The position numbers and the translations under genes are program-made. A model generated the notes under the pieces. That model was not told where the DNA came from. It saw nothing but the letters and a program-made list of their open reading frames with translations, and ran no database searches. Positions 34,019-45,189 of a DNA stretch of 64,000 nucleotides are shown here, in pieces; the stretch's first letter is position 1; the number at the start of each line of letters is the position of its first letter. Source of the stretch: Platanthera guangdongensis (Eukaryota; Streptophyta; Magnoliopsida; Asparagales; Orchidaceae); the NCBI GenBank assembly GCA_039583875.1, contig CM077160.1, forward strand, positions 116,269,314 to 116,333,313, read 5' to 3'.

Positions 34019-34248
34019 AGATGGATTGAGTGAAGCCAGTTCACTCAATGCCTAAGCAAGGCAGAAGAATTTGCCAAGTCTAAAGGCATTGAGTGAAGCT
34101 AATTCACTCAATGCACTCAATGCCTAAGCAAGGCAGAAGAATTGGCTAAGTCCAGATTCGTTGAGTAAAGCCAGTTCACTCAACGCACTCAATGCCTGGA
34201 TTGAATCTGTGAATTTAGATAAGTCCACAGTTGTTGACGTCAGCAAAA
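34019..34248 (+). repeat. Element C 3' LTR, left piece
   Basis: It matches the tandem palindrome part of the 5' LTR from about 17722 to 17970. It is fused directly to RT, so the rest of pol, the 3' region and the first roughly 870 bases of the LTR have been deleted. It is cut at 34248 by element G. Confidence 0.88.
34244..34248. repeat. Target site duplication of element G, left copy
   Basis: CAAAA, identical to 60855-60859 after G's 3' LTR. The C LTR sequence joins across the two copies. Confidence 0.92.
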
Positions 34249-34277
34249 TGTTGGATCACTTGTTTGAATTTGGGCTA
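34249..34277 (+). repeat. First 29 bases of element G 5' LTR
   Basis: TGTTGGATCACTTGTTTGAA and the following GGGCTA match 59311-59339 with few differences. The match stops at 34277, where antisense RT of element E begins. About 300 bases of LTR are missing before 49259. Confidence 0.8.
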
Positions 34278-34278
34278 A

Positions 34279-34860
34279 TGCATGAGGTCAGAGATCCTCT
34301 TTCATAATTTGGAATCAGTAGACTCAAATATGATGTCATCCACATAAATTTGTACTAACAATGTTTGGTCCTTATGGTGCTTAGTAAATAAGGTTTTATC
34401 TACAATGCCTCTAGTAAACTTATGCTCTATCAGAAAGCTAGCTAGGGTCTCATACCAAGCTCTTGGAGCTTTCTTTAGACCATAAAGTGCTTTATGCAAT
34501 TTAAATACATAAGAGGGATGGGTTGGAGAGATAAAACCTGGAGGTTGTTCTACATAAACCTCTTCTTGCAGTACTCCATTCAGAAAAGCACTCTTTACAT
34601 CCATCTGATATACCTTGAATTTCTTGTAGGCAGTATAGGCAAGAAAGATTCTGATTGCCTCTAACCTTGCAACTGGTGCAAATGTTTGGTCATAGTCTAT
34701 CCCTTCTTCTTGCTTATAACCTTGAGCAACAAGCCTAGCCTTGTTTCTCACAATTACACCTTGGGCATCTAGTTTGTTTCTATATACCCATTTGGTTCTA
34801 ATGACTAGGTAGTCTTGGGTCTTGGAACCAAATCTCAAACTCTACATCTCTCAAATTGAT
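34279..34860 (-). pseudogene. Element E reverse transcriptase (truncated)
   Basis: It reads [79 protein letters not shown] and an intact [16 protein letters not shown]. The DLMHT-type end is at 34279, where it meets the 29 bases of G's LTR. The frame is open for 178 codons, one of the better RT pieces here. Confidence 0.88.
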
Positions 34861-35137
34861 TTAGTTCCTCTTACATAGCAATGATCCAGTGGGGATCCTG
34901 CTCAGTATCATGAATGGATTGAGGCTCAACTTGAGAGAGAAAACAGGCATGCATCAAATCTTAGTTGGGTTGATGCCTTGTCTGTACACCTACTGACATG
35001 TCTCCAAAAACTTGATATCTGGGGTGATCCTTTAGTGTGACAAAGTCAGTGGGTGGAGTTGGTTCAACAATAGTATTTGGAATTAATTCCTCTTGTGGAA
35101 TTATGCTTGCTGTTGAATGAGGTTCAACTTCTTCCAA

Positions 35138-36130
35138 CTATTCTTCTTCACTATCTTCATCAACCTGTGGAGAAGGATGTGTTAGAGCCACTTGGGTGAG
35201 GCTTAATTCATCCAAAGTCTCACACAAGTGAGGTACCTGCAAAGGATTACTGGTAGAAATCTCTTTCTCCTTGCAAGACATGTTAGCATCATCAAAAGTA
35301 ACATGAAATGATTCTTCAATTTTTAAAGATGATTTATTGAATACCCTATAAGCTTTCCTTACTTGGGAATATCCTAGAAAAAATTCCTCTTCAGCCTTAG
35401 CTTCAATCTTTCTAATGTTTTTCTTGTTATTATTAAGTATATAGCATACACATCCAAATACTTTAAAGTAGGTGATTTTAGGTTTCTTCCCTTTAAGTAA
35501 TTCATAGGGAGTCCTATTCTTCAGTTTATGTATCAAGCTTCTGTTCAATACATAATTTGCTATGCTTACAGCTTCTGCCCAAAAGGACAGGGGAATGTAT
35601 CTACAAGTAATGTGCCTGCAGCTTCAATTAGGGTCCTATTCTTCCTTTCAACTACCCTATTTTGTTGGGGAGTTCTAGGAGGTGAGAAGCAGTGCCTGAT
35701 ACCTTCCTTCTCACAGAACTCATGCATAAGAATAGACTCAAACTCTGTACCATGATCACTTCTGAACAATGAAACATGAGTAGAGTACTCAATCTGTATT
35801 GTCCTGAGAAAATATGTAAGAACTTTAAAGGTATCTGACTTAGATCTCAGAAAGAAGACCCAAGTGAACCTTGAGAAGTCATCTATAATAACTAAAGTAT
35901 AGGATTTCTCTCCTAGGCTTTGTACAGCAATGGGTCCAAAGAGATCCATGTGTAGCAAGTACAAAATCCTAGGTGAATCAGTTTTGTTTACTGACTTAAA
36001 GCCAGATTTAGTTTGCTTGCCTAGTTAACAAGTCCTATAAAGGCCTTCCTTCTTGTAGGGACCAGAAGGTAAACCTCTCACAAGGTTGTCTTTAGATAGT
36101 CTAGTAATAGTTTTCATGTTAACATGTCCT
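35138..36130 (-). pseudogene. Element E integrase
   Basis: YLLHMDLFGPIAVQSLGEKS (first Asp), VIIDDFSRFTWVFFLRSKS, FRSDHGTEFESILMHEFCEK (second Asp) and PRTPQQNRVVERKNR (Glu) give an almost intact DDE core at 35566-35964. After a short frame break the C-terminal domain continues: NRTPYELLKGKKPKITYFKV, FGCVCYILNNNKKN, KAYRVFNKSSLKIEESFHV. The pre-integrase H/C block around 36000-36130 is degraded. A linker of about 300 bases leads to RT. Confidence 0.87.
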
Positions 36131-36159
36131 AGCCTTTTATGCATAATTCATTTTGGTTG

Positions 36160-36560
36160 CTAACTATATTCAGTAGACAAATATCTAAATGTGCAGAATG
36201 AAAATCTACTATGTAAAATGTTTCCTTGTCTATTTGCAATTAAAACCATTGGTTTTTCTTTATTTGAAATAGTAAAAGAGGTTGAGTTAAAGTGTACCTG
36301 ATAACCTTCATCACATAATTGGCTTATGGAGATGAGGTTATGCTTGATACCACTTACATAGGTCACCTTTTTTAATGTGACTGCTCCAATCCTTACTTCT
36401 CCATAGCCTTCAGTCTGGCCACACTTTGAATCACCAAAGATTACCTTTGTCCCAGCTCGGACTTATAGTTGATTAGGTTGTCCTTGCTGCCAGTCATGTG
36501 TTTAGAGCATCCACTGTCCAGATACCATGTTTGATTAATCACTTGGACAACCCTTCACCT
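36160..36560 (-). pseudogene. Element E protease
   Basis: WYLDSGCSKHMTGSKDN at about 36485-36540 is an intact aspartic protease active site. It is followed by a SKCG-Q-EGYGEVRIGAVT-type stretch and VSGIKHNLISISQLCDEGYQ. The frame changes near 36370 and 36450. Confidence 0.82.
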
Positions 36561-36573
36561 GCAGAGAAAATGA

Positions 36574-38683
36574 TTAATTGTTCTTGACCCAGGTAACCTT
36601 GGGTCCTTTGTATTGTTGATAAAAGAAACTTGAAATCACAGAAAATTCTGGTTGTGATTTATATCCTAATGGATGATATTTTTGGGGAGGTATTATCCAA
36701 TCTGCAAGCGGGTTAAATGGTTTCTTAGTTTGATTGGAGTTGGTGTTATAATTATAATTTTTGTTAAGTCTAACTGGGTTCAATGAATTGTTGTGAGTTC
36801 GTCGACCAGAGTTCGACGAAATGGGATGAGATCGTCGATCTCTGCTCAGAGAATGAACAAGTTCATTTTCTGTGCCCCAAGTTCGTCGACCTTGCTCGAC
36901 GAACCATACACAGTTCATAGATCGCAGTAAGACGAATGATCATTGCTAAAGTTTGCGTTCAGAGTTCATCGACTAGAGTTCGACGAACTGGCCACATTTC
37001 GTCGATCTGAGTTTGACGAAATCTGCTGAACTTTGTTTTTACAAGTTTTCTGGTTTCTGTTATTTTGACCTTTTAAGTTGGGCATTTCTTCTATGATTTG
37101 TTTAATGGTTGTTATTTCTTTTCCCTTAGCAGAAACAAATTTAATTGGGATTGATAAAATATTCTTCTTAAGGATGGGGGGCAAACTTGATGATGCACCC
37201 AAGCCCAGCTTGCCATTTAGTCTGGCATTGACTGTGCTTGTAATGTCCATCAGCTTGAGGTGTCTCTCATTGAGAGATTCCTCAAGTTGTTTGGCCTCAC
37301 ATAACTCAGTTTTTAACAAAATAATTTGTTCATTAGCTAATGTAAGTTCATCTTTTAGCATGGTGTTTTCAGATTTCAGTGCTTCTTGACTAACTAGTTT
37401 TTCCAAAGTGCTTTGATTTCTTTTTCAGAGTTAATTAAATCAATGCACATAGTTTTAAATTCAATTTTGAAAGCATCTGAACTATAATCAAAAGAGGACA
37501 ATACTTGATCGGCTTCTGATTCAGAAGCTCCTTCACTGTCAGAATCTTCTTCATCTGAATGACTTCTGGAGGCATCAATGGCCATGAAGCAGACTTGTTT
37601 GGCCCTTGCCTCTTCTTCTTCTTCACTGGAGCTGAAGGATGTGGATTCATCCTCAGTTTCACTCCAGGATTCAGCTACAAAGCCTTTCTTCTTCTTCTTG
37701 TATCTGCTGGAGGAAGGTCTTGAGCTTTGTTGTCTTCTTGTATCCTTCTCTCTTCTCTTTTACTTCTTTTGATTTTCTGGACACTCTGAGATGAAGTCTT
37801 CAGGTTTCCTGCAGCCAAAGCAAACCACTTCTTTAGTGGGGGTTTTGTCATACCTTGGCTTGTCATCCTGCCTGGATGACTTTCTTCTAAAGTCTCCCCT
37901 AGCCATTTTATATAATCTCTTGGCAAAGAGACTCATTAGCTCTTCATTCATAGTTGATGGCTCAGTTTCTTCAACAGCTTTAAAAGCTATGCTGTGCTCC
38001 TTCCTTGCTGGTGACGGTGTTCTCTGTTCAGCTGCTTCTCTGGATTTGATTAGCTGCTCATAAGATTTGAGCTTTCCTAAAAGAGATTCTGTGGAAATCT
38101 CATTTAGGCTTCTGGCCTCCTTGATTGGCCAGATCCTTGAATCCCATGAGCTTGGGAAGCACATAAGGATTTTTTCATTCACCTCAGTGAGGGTGATGTC
38201 CTTGTCCAAGGTTTTCAGCTCATTGATGATTGAGCTCAGTCTATTGTACATATCAACAACTTATTCTGCTTCCTCCTTCTTGAAGATCTCATATTGTGAT
38301 ATGAGATTGAATCTCCTGTCTTTTCTTTCATCAGCAGATCCATCCACCATTTGATTTAGAGAATCCGAGATGGCCTTGGATGATGTGCATTCAGCCACTT
38401 TCTGGAAAATGTCATCTGACATTGTTTGGGCCAGAATATTCATGGCTTTGGCATCAACAACTTTAGCCTTCTTCTGATCCTCAGTCCACTCAGGTGGTGG
38501 AACTGCATTAGTGTTGGATGTTGTTGTAGAGTTAGATTGTTGAGGAGGACCTGTCATAATGGAATTGTAGATATCCTCATCAATAGAGTTCATATATAAT
38601 TTAATTCTTGCTTTCCAGATGGCAAACTTATTTAGATTGTATACTGGAGGTCTGGTGCTTGCATAGTCTTTGTTCTGTGTCAT
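36574..38683 (-). pseudogene. Element E gag
   Basis: It starts at 38683 (MTQNKDYASTRPPVYNLNKF, AIWKARIKLYMNSIDEDIYN). After a stop near 38258, MYNRLSSIINELKTLDKDIT and MCFPSSWDSRIWPIKEARSL follow. The CCHC knuckle CFGCRKPEDFISEC has lost Gly-His to Glu-Asp. Then come an acidic SDEEDSDSEGASESEAD block, the coiled coil 37406-36966 and a final linker (36918-36574) with HSLSRDRRSHPISSNSGRRT, which encodes palindromic units. Frameshifts occur near 37750 and 37400. Confidence 0.87.
36785..37025. repeat. TTCGTCGA palindromes in E gag-protease coding region
   Basis: A perfect unit TTCGTCGA-CCAGAGT-TCGACGAA lies at 36798-36820. Others occur near 36885-36905 and 36965-37020. The units lie in coding sequence between the coiled coil and the protease. 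Confidence 0.85.
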
Positions 38684-38773
38684 GCTGTGTATATAATCTT
38701 AATAGAAATAAAACATCAGATCTAACTCAGGTTCTTTGGTTCAAGGGTTAGCTTGTAGAACCAAAGGAACCTT

Positions 38774-38785
38774 CCTCTGATACCA
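38774..38785 (-). other. Primer binding site, element E
   Basis: Minus-strand TGGTATCAGAGG, two bases from the LTR. Confidence 0.88.
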
Positions 38786-39561
38786 ATTGAAAGTGAGGGG
38801 TTAGATCTGGTATACTCTAAAGGAGGGGTGAATAGATTATCTTTAGGTTTTTAAAACTCTTTATTGTAAATAAAAACTTAGTCCTAAAATAAGTTATTCT
38901 ACCACAGGCATATAAGTTATCACTAACACAACAACCTAACTAGCACAGCCATAATAAAAACAAAAGAAAAGAGCATCCAGATAACACAACAATTTTATAA
39001 TGGTTCCCCAACCTGGGTACATCCACCCTTATACCACCCTGGTAGGAATCCACTCAGGTTGTTGATCGGGTGACTGTCACCAATGAGCTTTTGATTAGGT
39101 GCTCAAAAACCAAACCTCAAGTCTTTTGATCAGGTGACCTGCAACCAGGAATAACTTTTGAAGAGAGTTAAGAACCCTTTATACAGTGGGGGATGAGAGA
39201 GTGATTTTGTCTTCTCTTTCTCAAAGTACAACTGAGAATACTTTAGTGGATTTTGATTCTAGCAAGGGCTCCCCCTGATATATTGAATGGTTCAGGAAGT
39301 TAGAGCTTTGCTGCAGGGTGATAGGCCTTCAAATTTTTGCTTTGACCAGATGAACTCCAGGAACTTCTTGACAAATAGAATGTTTGTCGTCCTTTGAAGA
39401 ATCCAGGAATGAAGACAAAAGAAGACTCTTGATTTGAATAGTTCTTCTTCTTCTTCTTCAGCATGATGTTCTTTCTCTGGTCTAGGGCTGGTTTCTCTGT
39501 ATCAGTTTTCTATTCTAAGTATTGCTGTATGTATTGCTGTCGAGAGAGAGGAAGAAAATCT

Positions 39562-39569
39562 CTTTTATA
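39562..39569 (-). promoter_or_regulatory. TATA box of element E LTR
   Basis: Minus-strand TATAAAAG, at the same place as in G and F LTRs. Confidence 0.65.
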
Positions 39570-39824
39570 TTTTCCATATAATTTCCTTTTTGAAATTTGA
39601 ATTTCTTCCTGCATTCAATGCTGACGGCTTAGAGAATATTTGCATTGATTGGTTTCCCCAAATGTCCCATTGAAAATCGGCAAGCAATAATCCTGATGAA
39701 GTCCATAATCAATGATGCGTCTAACGGTAATATTCTGAGAATATTTAGGCATTGATTACTCAGGAATTATTGCAATAAACTAAAGACAGAAGGGAAATAA
39801 CCAAGTCTGGATCTGCACAGAATT

Positions 39825-40490
39825 CGTCGAACATAGAACATAATTCGTCGACCTGGGTGCAGAGTTCGTCGAGTTGAGAAGTCAAGTTTGTCGACCAGAT
39901 GATAGTTGTTCATCAACCTGAGATCCAAGATCGCCGTACTGAGAACTGATGACTGCAACTTGATGAACCTTATTAAAATGTGATCTAAGTTCGTCGAGCT
40001 AATAATCTAAGTTCGTCGATGGGAGTTCGACAAAGTGTTTCTGGACTTAGAATATTGTCTCTGGAATGAAGTGTTGAAGTTGTGTATCCAGAAATTGTCG
40101 ACCTGAGAACTAGATTCGTCGACCTGAGAACTAGTTTCGTAAAGCCGAGAACTTCTAACTGATACTTGATAAGTCTTGCCAGGAATGTATTCTAAGTTCG
40201 TCGAACTGATAAGGTGAATTCATTGACTGGAGTATGATTCTGGACTTAGAATACTTAGATGTTTCTGGATTAAGATGTTGAAGTAGAATACCCAGCAATC
40301 GTCGAACTGAGAACTAAGTTCGTCGACTGGATAACAGAGAAATTTTGGACTTGAAATGTTGAAATATAGTGTCCATAAATCGTCGACTTGAGTACCAAGT
40401 TCGTCGAGCTCAACTTAGAGAATTTTCTCTGAGTTCGTCGAGCTTAGCTTGACTTTCATCGACCTGAGTTCGACGAATGTCAAACTCATT
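39825..40490. repeat. TCGTCGA word array in E LTR
   Basis: Many AGTTCGTCGA(C/A/G)CTGAGA words, with TCGACGAA partners at the end (near 40430-40490). Many arms have mutated, mostly TCGTCGA to TCATCGA or TTGTCGA. Confidence 0.85.
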
Positions 40491-40673
40491 TTCTGAGTCT
40501 TTGATATTTCTCAAGTCTTGAGTCTTTGGCAGTTTGTTGATGGCTGGTCCAAGTAGTGCTGATTCTAAGGACATGGCCTAGAGTTTAGGACATAACCATG
40601 ACCCTGGCTATACATGTTGGTCAGATGATCCTAACTTAGTGAACCTAGCACAAATCCAACTAGGGATCCAACA

Positions 40674-41601
40674 GTGAGGTATGAAGGGGAGCATGAGTTG
40701 GGGAAATATGGATTGGGGATGATGGAGGTGTGGGAGTATGAATTGTGGTGTGGACTGTGGAGGGGAGTTGAGTTTGGATGACTAGAGGATATGGAGGTGG
40801 AAGGGGGATCTCTTCAGTAGGGTTGGAAGTGGCTGGATCAGCCCTAGTACTCTCAGAAGGCCTAGTGGAAGAGTAAGAAGCCTTGGAGGGCTTGGTGATG
40901 CTCCTCTCCCACCTGCCAAAGAGGGCACAGGTGATCCTCTTAGAGGCATTGATTAATATGGTCGGGGAGACCAGGGATTCAACAGCCTTTTCCTTTAGGA
41001 AGATTCTTAAGATTCTTCCAAAGCAAACCTCCTTCTTATTGTTCTTTTTCTTAATAAGCTCAAACAGAATCTGCGCCCAGTTTACCTGCTTTTTTTTCAC
41101 CACAGCACACATTACCAGTAATTGATGCCTGGTTATGTAATCATGGGTAGTGTGCTTGCCCAATAGTACTTTGCCCACAATATCTACTAGGAATTTAAAC
41201 TCAGCAGAAAGATGTTTCTTCAGCAATTTATTTGTTGTTTCTCTAGAATAACCCATCATACTCAGCATCACATCAAATTCCTCAGTATCAATTTCTAACT
41301 CTTCTTCACCATTGATTAATCCAAAAATTTCAGTTAGAATGGAGGGGGTAAGTGAAACAGCATTACCCGATATGGTGCCCGTCATGTTGTTATCATCTAC
41401 GGTTGAGGAAGTATAGACCCACTCTCTGATTTTTGCGCCAGCTATCTTGATCCTGGTAGTCATCAAGGTTTTTAACTATTGATCTTCAGGCAGTTGCAGG
41501 ATGTCCAGGAATATTGGATCTGAGTGTTGGAAAGAATCAAAATCCAAGTCGAATCCTGTATCAAATTTTATTGCCGCAAGACTTCCTGCTGGAATCGCCA
41601 T
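40674..41601 (-). pseudogene. Third ORF of element F (truncated)
   Basis: It starts at 41601 with MAIPAGSLAAIKFDTGFDLD, directly after the acceptor. One TAG stop falls after PEDQ, then the same frame runs without interruption to the E boundary: TTRIKIAGAKIREWVYTSST, LTEIFGLINGEEELEIDTEE, FLVDIVGKVLLGKHTTHDYI, SKRITCALFGRWERS and a Pro/Thr/Ser-rich tail. This protein family follows pol in Sireviruses; its role is unknown. About 300 of the roughly 880 codons seen in G are left. Confidence 0.8.
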
Positions 41602-41608
41602 TAGTTCA

Positions 41609-41645
41609 CCTGCAAGAGAAAAACGAAGATTAAGTGCAATGGAAC
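41609..41645 (-). promoter_or_regulatory. Putative 3' splice site before F third ORF
   Basis: Minus-strand TTTTTCTCTTGCAG followed by GTGAACTAATG. The pyrimidine tract, AG and the ATG within about 10 bases are matched by element G at 56240-56281 although the surrounding DNA has diverged. Confidence 0.55.
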
Positions 41646-41734
41646 TGAAAGCATGGGAGAGATATCGAAGAAAACCAAGATATAAGGTTTTTAGAATATA
41701 AATTGACAAACTCTGTTTCACAAAAAATAAAAAT

Positions 41735-41985
41735 TCTTCGATCTGAGGTCGACGACAGATTTTGTAGTTAAATAATTTGCCGCGCTCAGGCTGAAGATTT
41801 GAAAACATTTCGTCGAGCTCTGTTCGACAAAAAATTTTCTGAAGCAGATTCGTCGATCTCCATTCGACGAAAATAACTTCACTCACTGAGAGTTCTTCCA
41901 TCTCCATTCGACGAATATCTCAAGAACCTTTCCCAGTTCGTCGAACTCTGTTCGACGAACTCTGAAAAATTCGTCGAGAACAGAC
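41735..41985. repeat. TTCGTCGA palindromes after pol in F
   Basis: Units such as TTCGTCGA-GCTCTGT-TCGACAAA (about 41811-41833) and a TTCGTCGA-ACTCTGT-TCGACGAA unit near 41937-41961 lie just upstream of the acceptor. They are reached after RNase H. Confidence 0.85.
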
Positions 41986-42049
41986 AAAAATTAAATTAAA
42001 GCTTCTCCATTGATCATTCCAAGCTGATTTATAAAGAACAAGTGATTCT

Positions 42050-42460
42050 TTCGTCCAGGGGTTTGGTGAAAATATCAGCTCTTTGTAAATCAGTGGAGAT
42101 ATAAACAAGTTTAATTTTATTTTTGTTTACACACTATCTAATAAAATGATGCTTAATGTCTATATGTTTAGTCCTACTATGATGGACTGGATTTTGTACT
42201 ATGGCTATAGCACTTGTGTTATCACATAAGAGAGTTGAATTATTTAAGTTGAGACCGTAGTCAAGAGTTGGTTTTGGATCCACAGCATCTGGTAACAGCA
42301 ACTGCCAGTTGCTATATATTCTGCTTCAGCAGTTGATGTGGACACAAATGACTGCTTCTTGCAAAACCAAGAGACTAATATAATACCAAGGAACTGGCAA
42401 GTTCTTGAAGTACTTTTTTGTCCACCCTGCATCCAGCAAAGTCAGCATCTGAGTATCCAG
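42050..42460 (-). pseudogene. Element F RNase H
   Basis: [15 protein letters not shown] leads to a frameshift at about 42420. Then [40 protein letters not shown] are read, and toward 42060 ADIFTKPLDERITCSL. The RNA-degrading domain is complete in outline but frame-broken. Confidence 0.83.
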
Positions 42461-43460
42461 TTAACTCAAATTCTGACTCAGTAGGATACCAGAGTATTAG
42501 ACTAGGATAACTTTTTATATATCTCAAAATTATTTTTAGAAAAACTAGGTGAGATTCTTTAGGGTTCACCTGGAACCTAGCATAAATACATGTGACAAAC
42601 ATTATATCAGGTCTGCTTGATGTAAGGTATAGTAGGGACCCAATAATGCCCCTATATAGTTTCTGATCAACAGGTTTCTCATGTGCATCAGAGTCTATTA
42701 CAGCATTAGTTGCCATGAGTGTTTTCTTTGCTGAGGCATCAGCCATCCCAAACTTCTTAATAAACTCTTTAATATATTTAACCTGGGAGATGAAGATGCC
42801 ATCAGGGAGCTGCTTCACTTGGAGACCAAGGAAGTATGAGAGCTCACCCATGCTGCTCATTTCATACTTTGTGTGCATGAGGTCAGAGAACCTCTTGCAT
42901 AGTTTGGAATCAGTAGACCCAAATATAATGTCATCTATATATATTTGTACTAACAATGTTTGATCCTTATGGTGCCTAGTGAACAATGTTTTATTTACAA
43001 TGCCTTTAGTAAATTTATGCTCTATCAAAAAGCTAACTAAGGTCTCATACCAAGATCTTGGAGCTTGCTTTAGACCATAGAGGGCTTTATGCAATCTAAA
43101 TACATAAGAAGGATGGGTTGGAGAGAAAAAATCTGGAGGCTGTTCAACATAAACCTCTTCATTTAGTACTCCATTTAGAAAGGCACTTTTCACATCCATC
43201 TGGTAGACCTTAAACTTCTTGTAGGCAGTATAAGCAAGAGAAATTCTGATTGTCTCTAACCTTGCAACTGGTGCAAATGTTTGGTCATAGTTTATCCCTT
43301 CTTCTTGCCTATAACCTTGAGCAACAAGCCTAGCCTTGTTTCTCACAATTACACCATGTGCATCTAGATTGTTTCTATATACCCATTTAGTTCCAATGAC
43401 TGGGTAGTCTTGGGGTCTTGGAACTAAATCCCAAACTCTACATCTCTCAAATTAGTTGAG
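42375..43460 (-). pseudogene. Element F reverse transcriptase
   Basis: A 323-codon frame reads [59 protein letters not shown], the active site YIDD in [31 protein letters not shown] and [15 protein letters not shown]. It then enters RNase H. The upstream part (43350-43460) has NLDAHGV and the [14 protein letters not shown] type block in the same order. YIDD is a conservative change of YVDD. Confidence 0.9.
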
Positions 43461-43689
43461 TTCCTCTTGTATAGAAATGATCCAGTGGGGATCTTGCTCA
43501 TCATATTTTATGTATTGAGGTTCAACTTGAGAGAGGAAACAGACATGCATCAAGTCTTAGTTGAGTTGATGTCATATCTGTACACCTACTAACATATCTC
43601 CAATCACTTGAGATCTAGGGTGATCCCTTAGTGTGACAAAGTCAGTGGCTGGAGTTTGTTCAGCAACAACATTTGGAAACGATTCCTCT

Positions 43690-44760
43690 TATGGAATTAT
43701 GCTTGCTGTTGAATGAGGTTTAACTTCTTACAAAGGTTCTTCTTCACTGTCTTCATCAACTTATGGAGAAGGATGTGTTGGAGCCTCTTGGGTGAGGCTT
43801 GTCCATCCAAATTCTCACACAAGTGAGGTACCTGCAAAAGGTTACTGGTAGAAATTTCTTTCTCCTTGCAAGACATGTTAGCCTCATCAAAAGTTACATG
43901 TATAGATTCTTCAATTTTCAAAGAGGATTTATTAAATACCCTATAAGCTTTACTTACTTGGGAATATCCTAAAAAAATTCCCTCTTCAACCTTAGCTTCA
44001 AACTTTATAATATATTTCTTGTTATTATTATGTATATAGCATAGACATCCAAATACTTTAAAGTAAGTTATTTTAGGTTTCTTCCTTTTAAGTAATTCAT
44101 AGGGAGTCCTGTTCTTAAGTTTATGTATCAAACTTCTATTCAGTACATAATTTATTGTGCTTACAGCTTCTGCCCAAAAGGATAGTGGCATATAAACATC
44201 TGCAAGTAATGTGCATGCAGCTTCAATTAGGGTCCTATTCTTCCTTTCAGCTACCCCATTTTGTTCGGGAGTTTTAGGAGCTGAGAAGCAGTGCCTGATA
44301 CCTTCCTTCTCACAGAACTCATGCATAAGAAGAGACTCAAACTCTGTACCATGATCACTTCAGATCAATGCAACATGAGTATAGTACTCAATCTGTATGG
44401 TCCTGAGAAAATCTGTAAGAAATTTAAAGGTATCTGACTTAGATCTCAGAAAGAACACCCAAGTGAATCTTGAAAAGTCATTTACAATGACTAGAGTATA
44501 GGATTTCCCTCCTCGACTTTGTACAGCAATGGGTACCAAAGAGATCCATGTGTAGCAAGTATAAGATCCTAAGTCAATCACTTTTATTAACTTACTTAAA
44601 GCTAGATTTAGTTTGCTTGCCTCGTTGACAAGCCCTGTAGAGGCCTTCCTTCGTGTAGGGACCAGAAGGCAAACCTCTCACAAGGTTGTCTTTAGATAGC
44701 CTAACAATATTTTCATGTTTAACATGTCCTAGACTTTTATGTCATAATTCATTTTGATTG
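43690..44760 (-). pseudogene. Element F integrase
   Basis: The frame 43697-44326 reads MHEFCEKEGIRHCFSAPKTP, EQNGVAERKNRTLIEA (Glu), SFWAEAVSTINYVLNRSL and KAYRVFNKSSLKIEESIHV. The 44360-44581 frame has VPIAVQSRGGKSYTL and VIVNDFSRFTWVFFLRSKSD. A stop and frameshift near 44340 divide the core at the SDHGTEFE motif. Confidence 0.87.
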
Positions 44761-44799
44761 CAAACAATATTAAGGAAACAAATATCTGAATTGGCAGAA

Positions 44800-45160
44800 A
44801 GAAAATCTACTATGTATATGTTACCTTGTCTATTTCCAATTAAAACAATTTGATTTTATTTATTTGAAATAGTACAAGATGTTGAGTTGAAGTATACCTG
44901 ATAACCTTCATCACATAATTGGCTTATGTAGATGAGGTTATGCTTGAGTCCTCTTACATAAGTCACCTTCTTGAATGTGACTGCTCCAATCTTTACTTCT
45001 CCATAGCTTTCAGACTGGCCACACTTTGAATCACTAAAGATTACCTTTGGTCCCAGCTTGGACTTATAATTGTGTAAGTTATCCTTGCTGCCAGTCATGT
45101 GCTTGGAGCATCCACTGTCCAGATACCATAGTTGATTTTCAACTAGACAGCTCTTCACCT
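44800..45160 (-). pseudogene. Element F protease
   Basis: NQLWYLDSGCSKHMTGSKDN lies near 45090-45140, active site intact. It is followed by KVIFSDSKCGQSESYGEVKI and VRGLKHNLIYISQLCDEGYQ. This frame (44856-45158) is open. Confidence 0.85.
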
Positions 45161-45189
45161 GTAGAGAAAATAATTAATTGTTCTTGACC

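Larger units (their letters stand above)
34278..40673 (-). mobile_element. Element E: Sirevirus-type copia, 3' half deleted, inserted in F
   Basis: On the minus strand it has a 5' LTR (38788-40673), primer site, gag, protease, integrase and RT up to the YVDD region, where it is cut at 34278. RNase H, third ORF and 3' LTR are lost. Its right edge abuts the third ORF of F directly without a polypurine tract, so E most likely inserted into F. It is of the same family as F and G. Confidence 0.88.
38788..40673 (-). repeat. Element E 5' LTR
   Basis: Edges TGAAAGTGAGG and GGGATCCAACA on the plus strand. The TATA box is at 39562-39569, the C-tract motif near 38820-38832, and the TTCGTCGA array at 39825-40490. 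It is closely similar to 47383-49258. Confidence 0.92.

Noticed and set aside
36785..40490. Regularly spaced palindromic words resembling a CRISPR array
   Set aside because: The repeats lie in LTRs and gag of plant retrotransposons, spacing is irregular, spacers are not unique inserts, and no cas-like genes are present.
38788..40673. E and F as a tandem sharing one LTR (product of unequal recombination)
   Set aside because: The LTR meets F inside the third ORF with no polypurine tract at the join, so it is not F's 3' LTR. Insertion of E into F explains it better.
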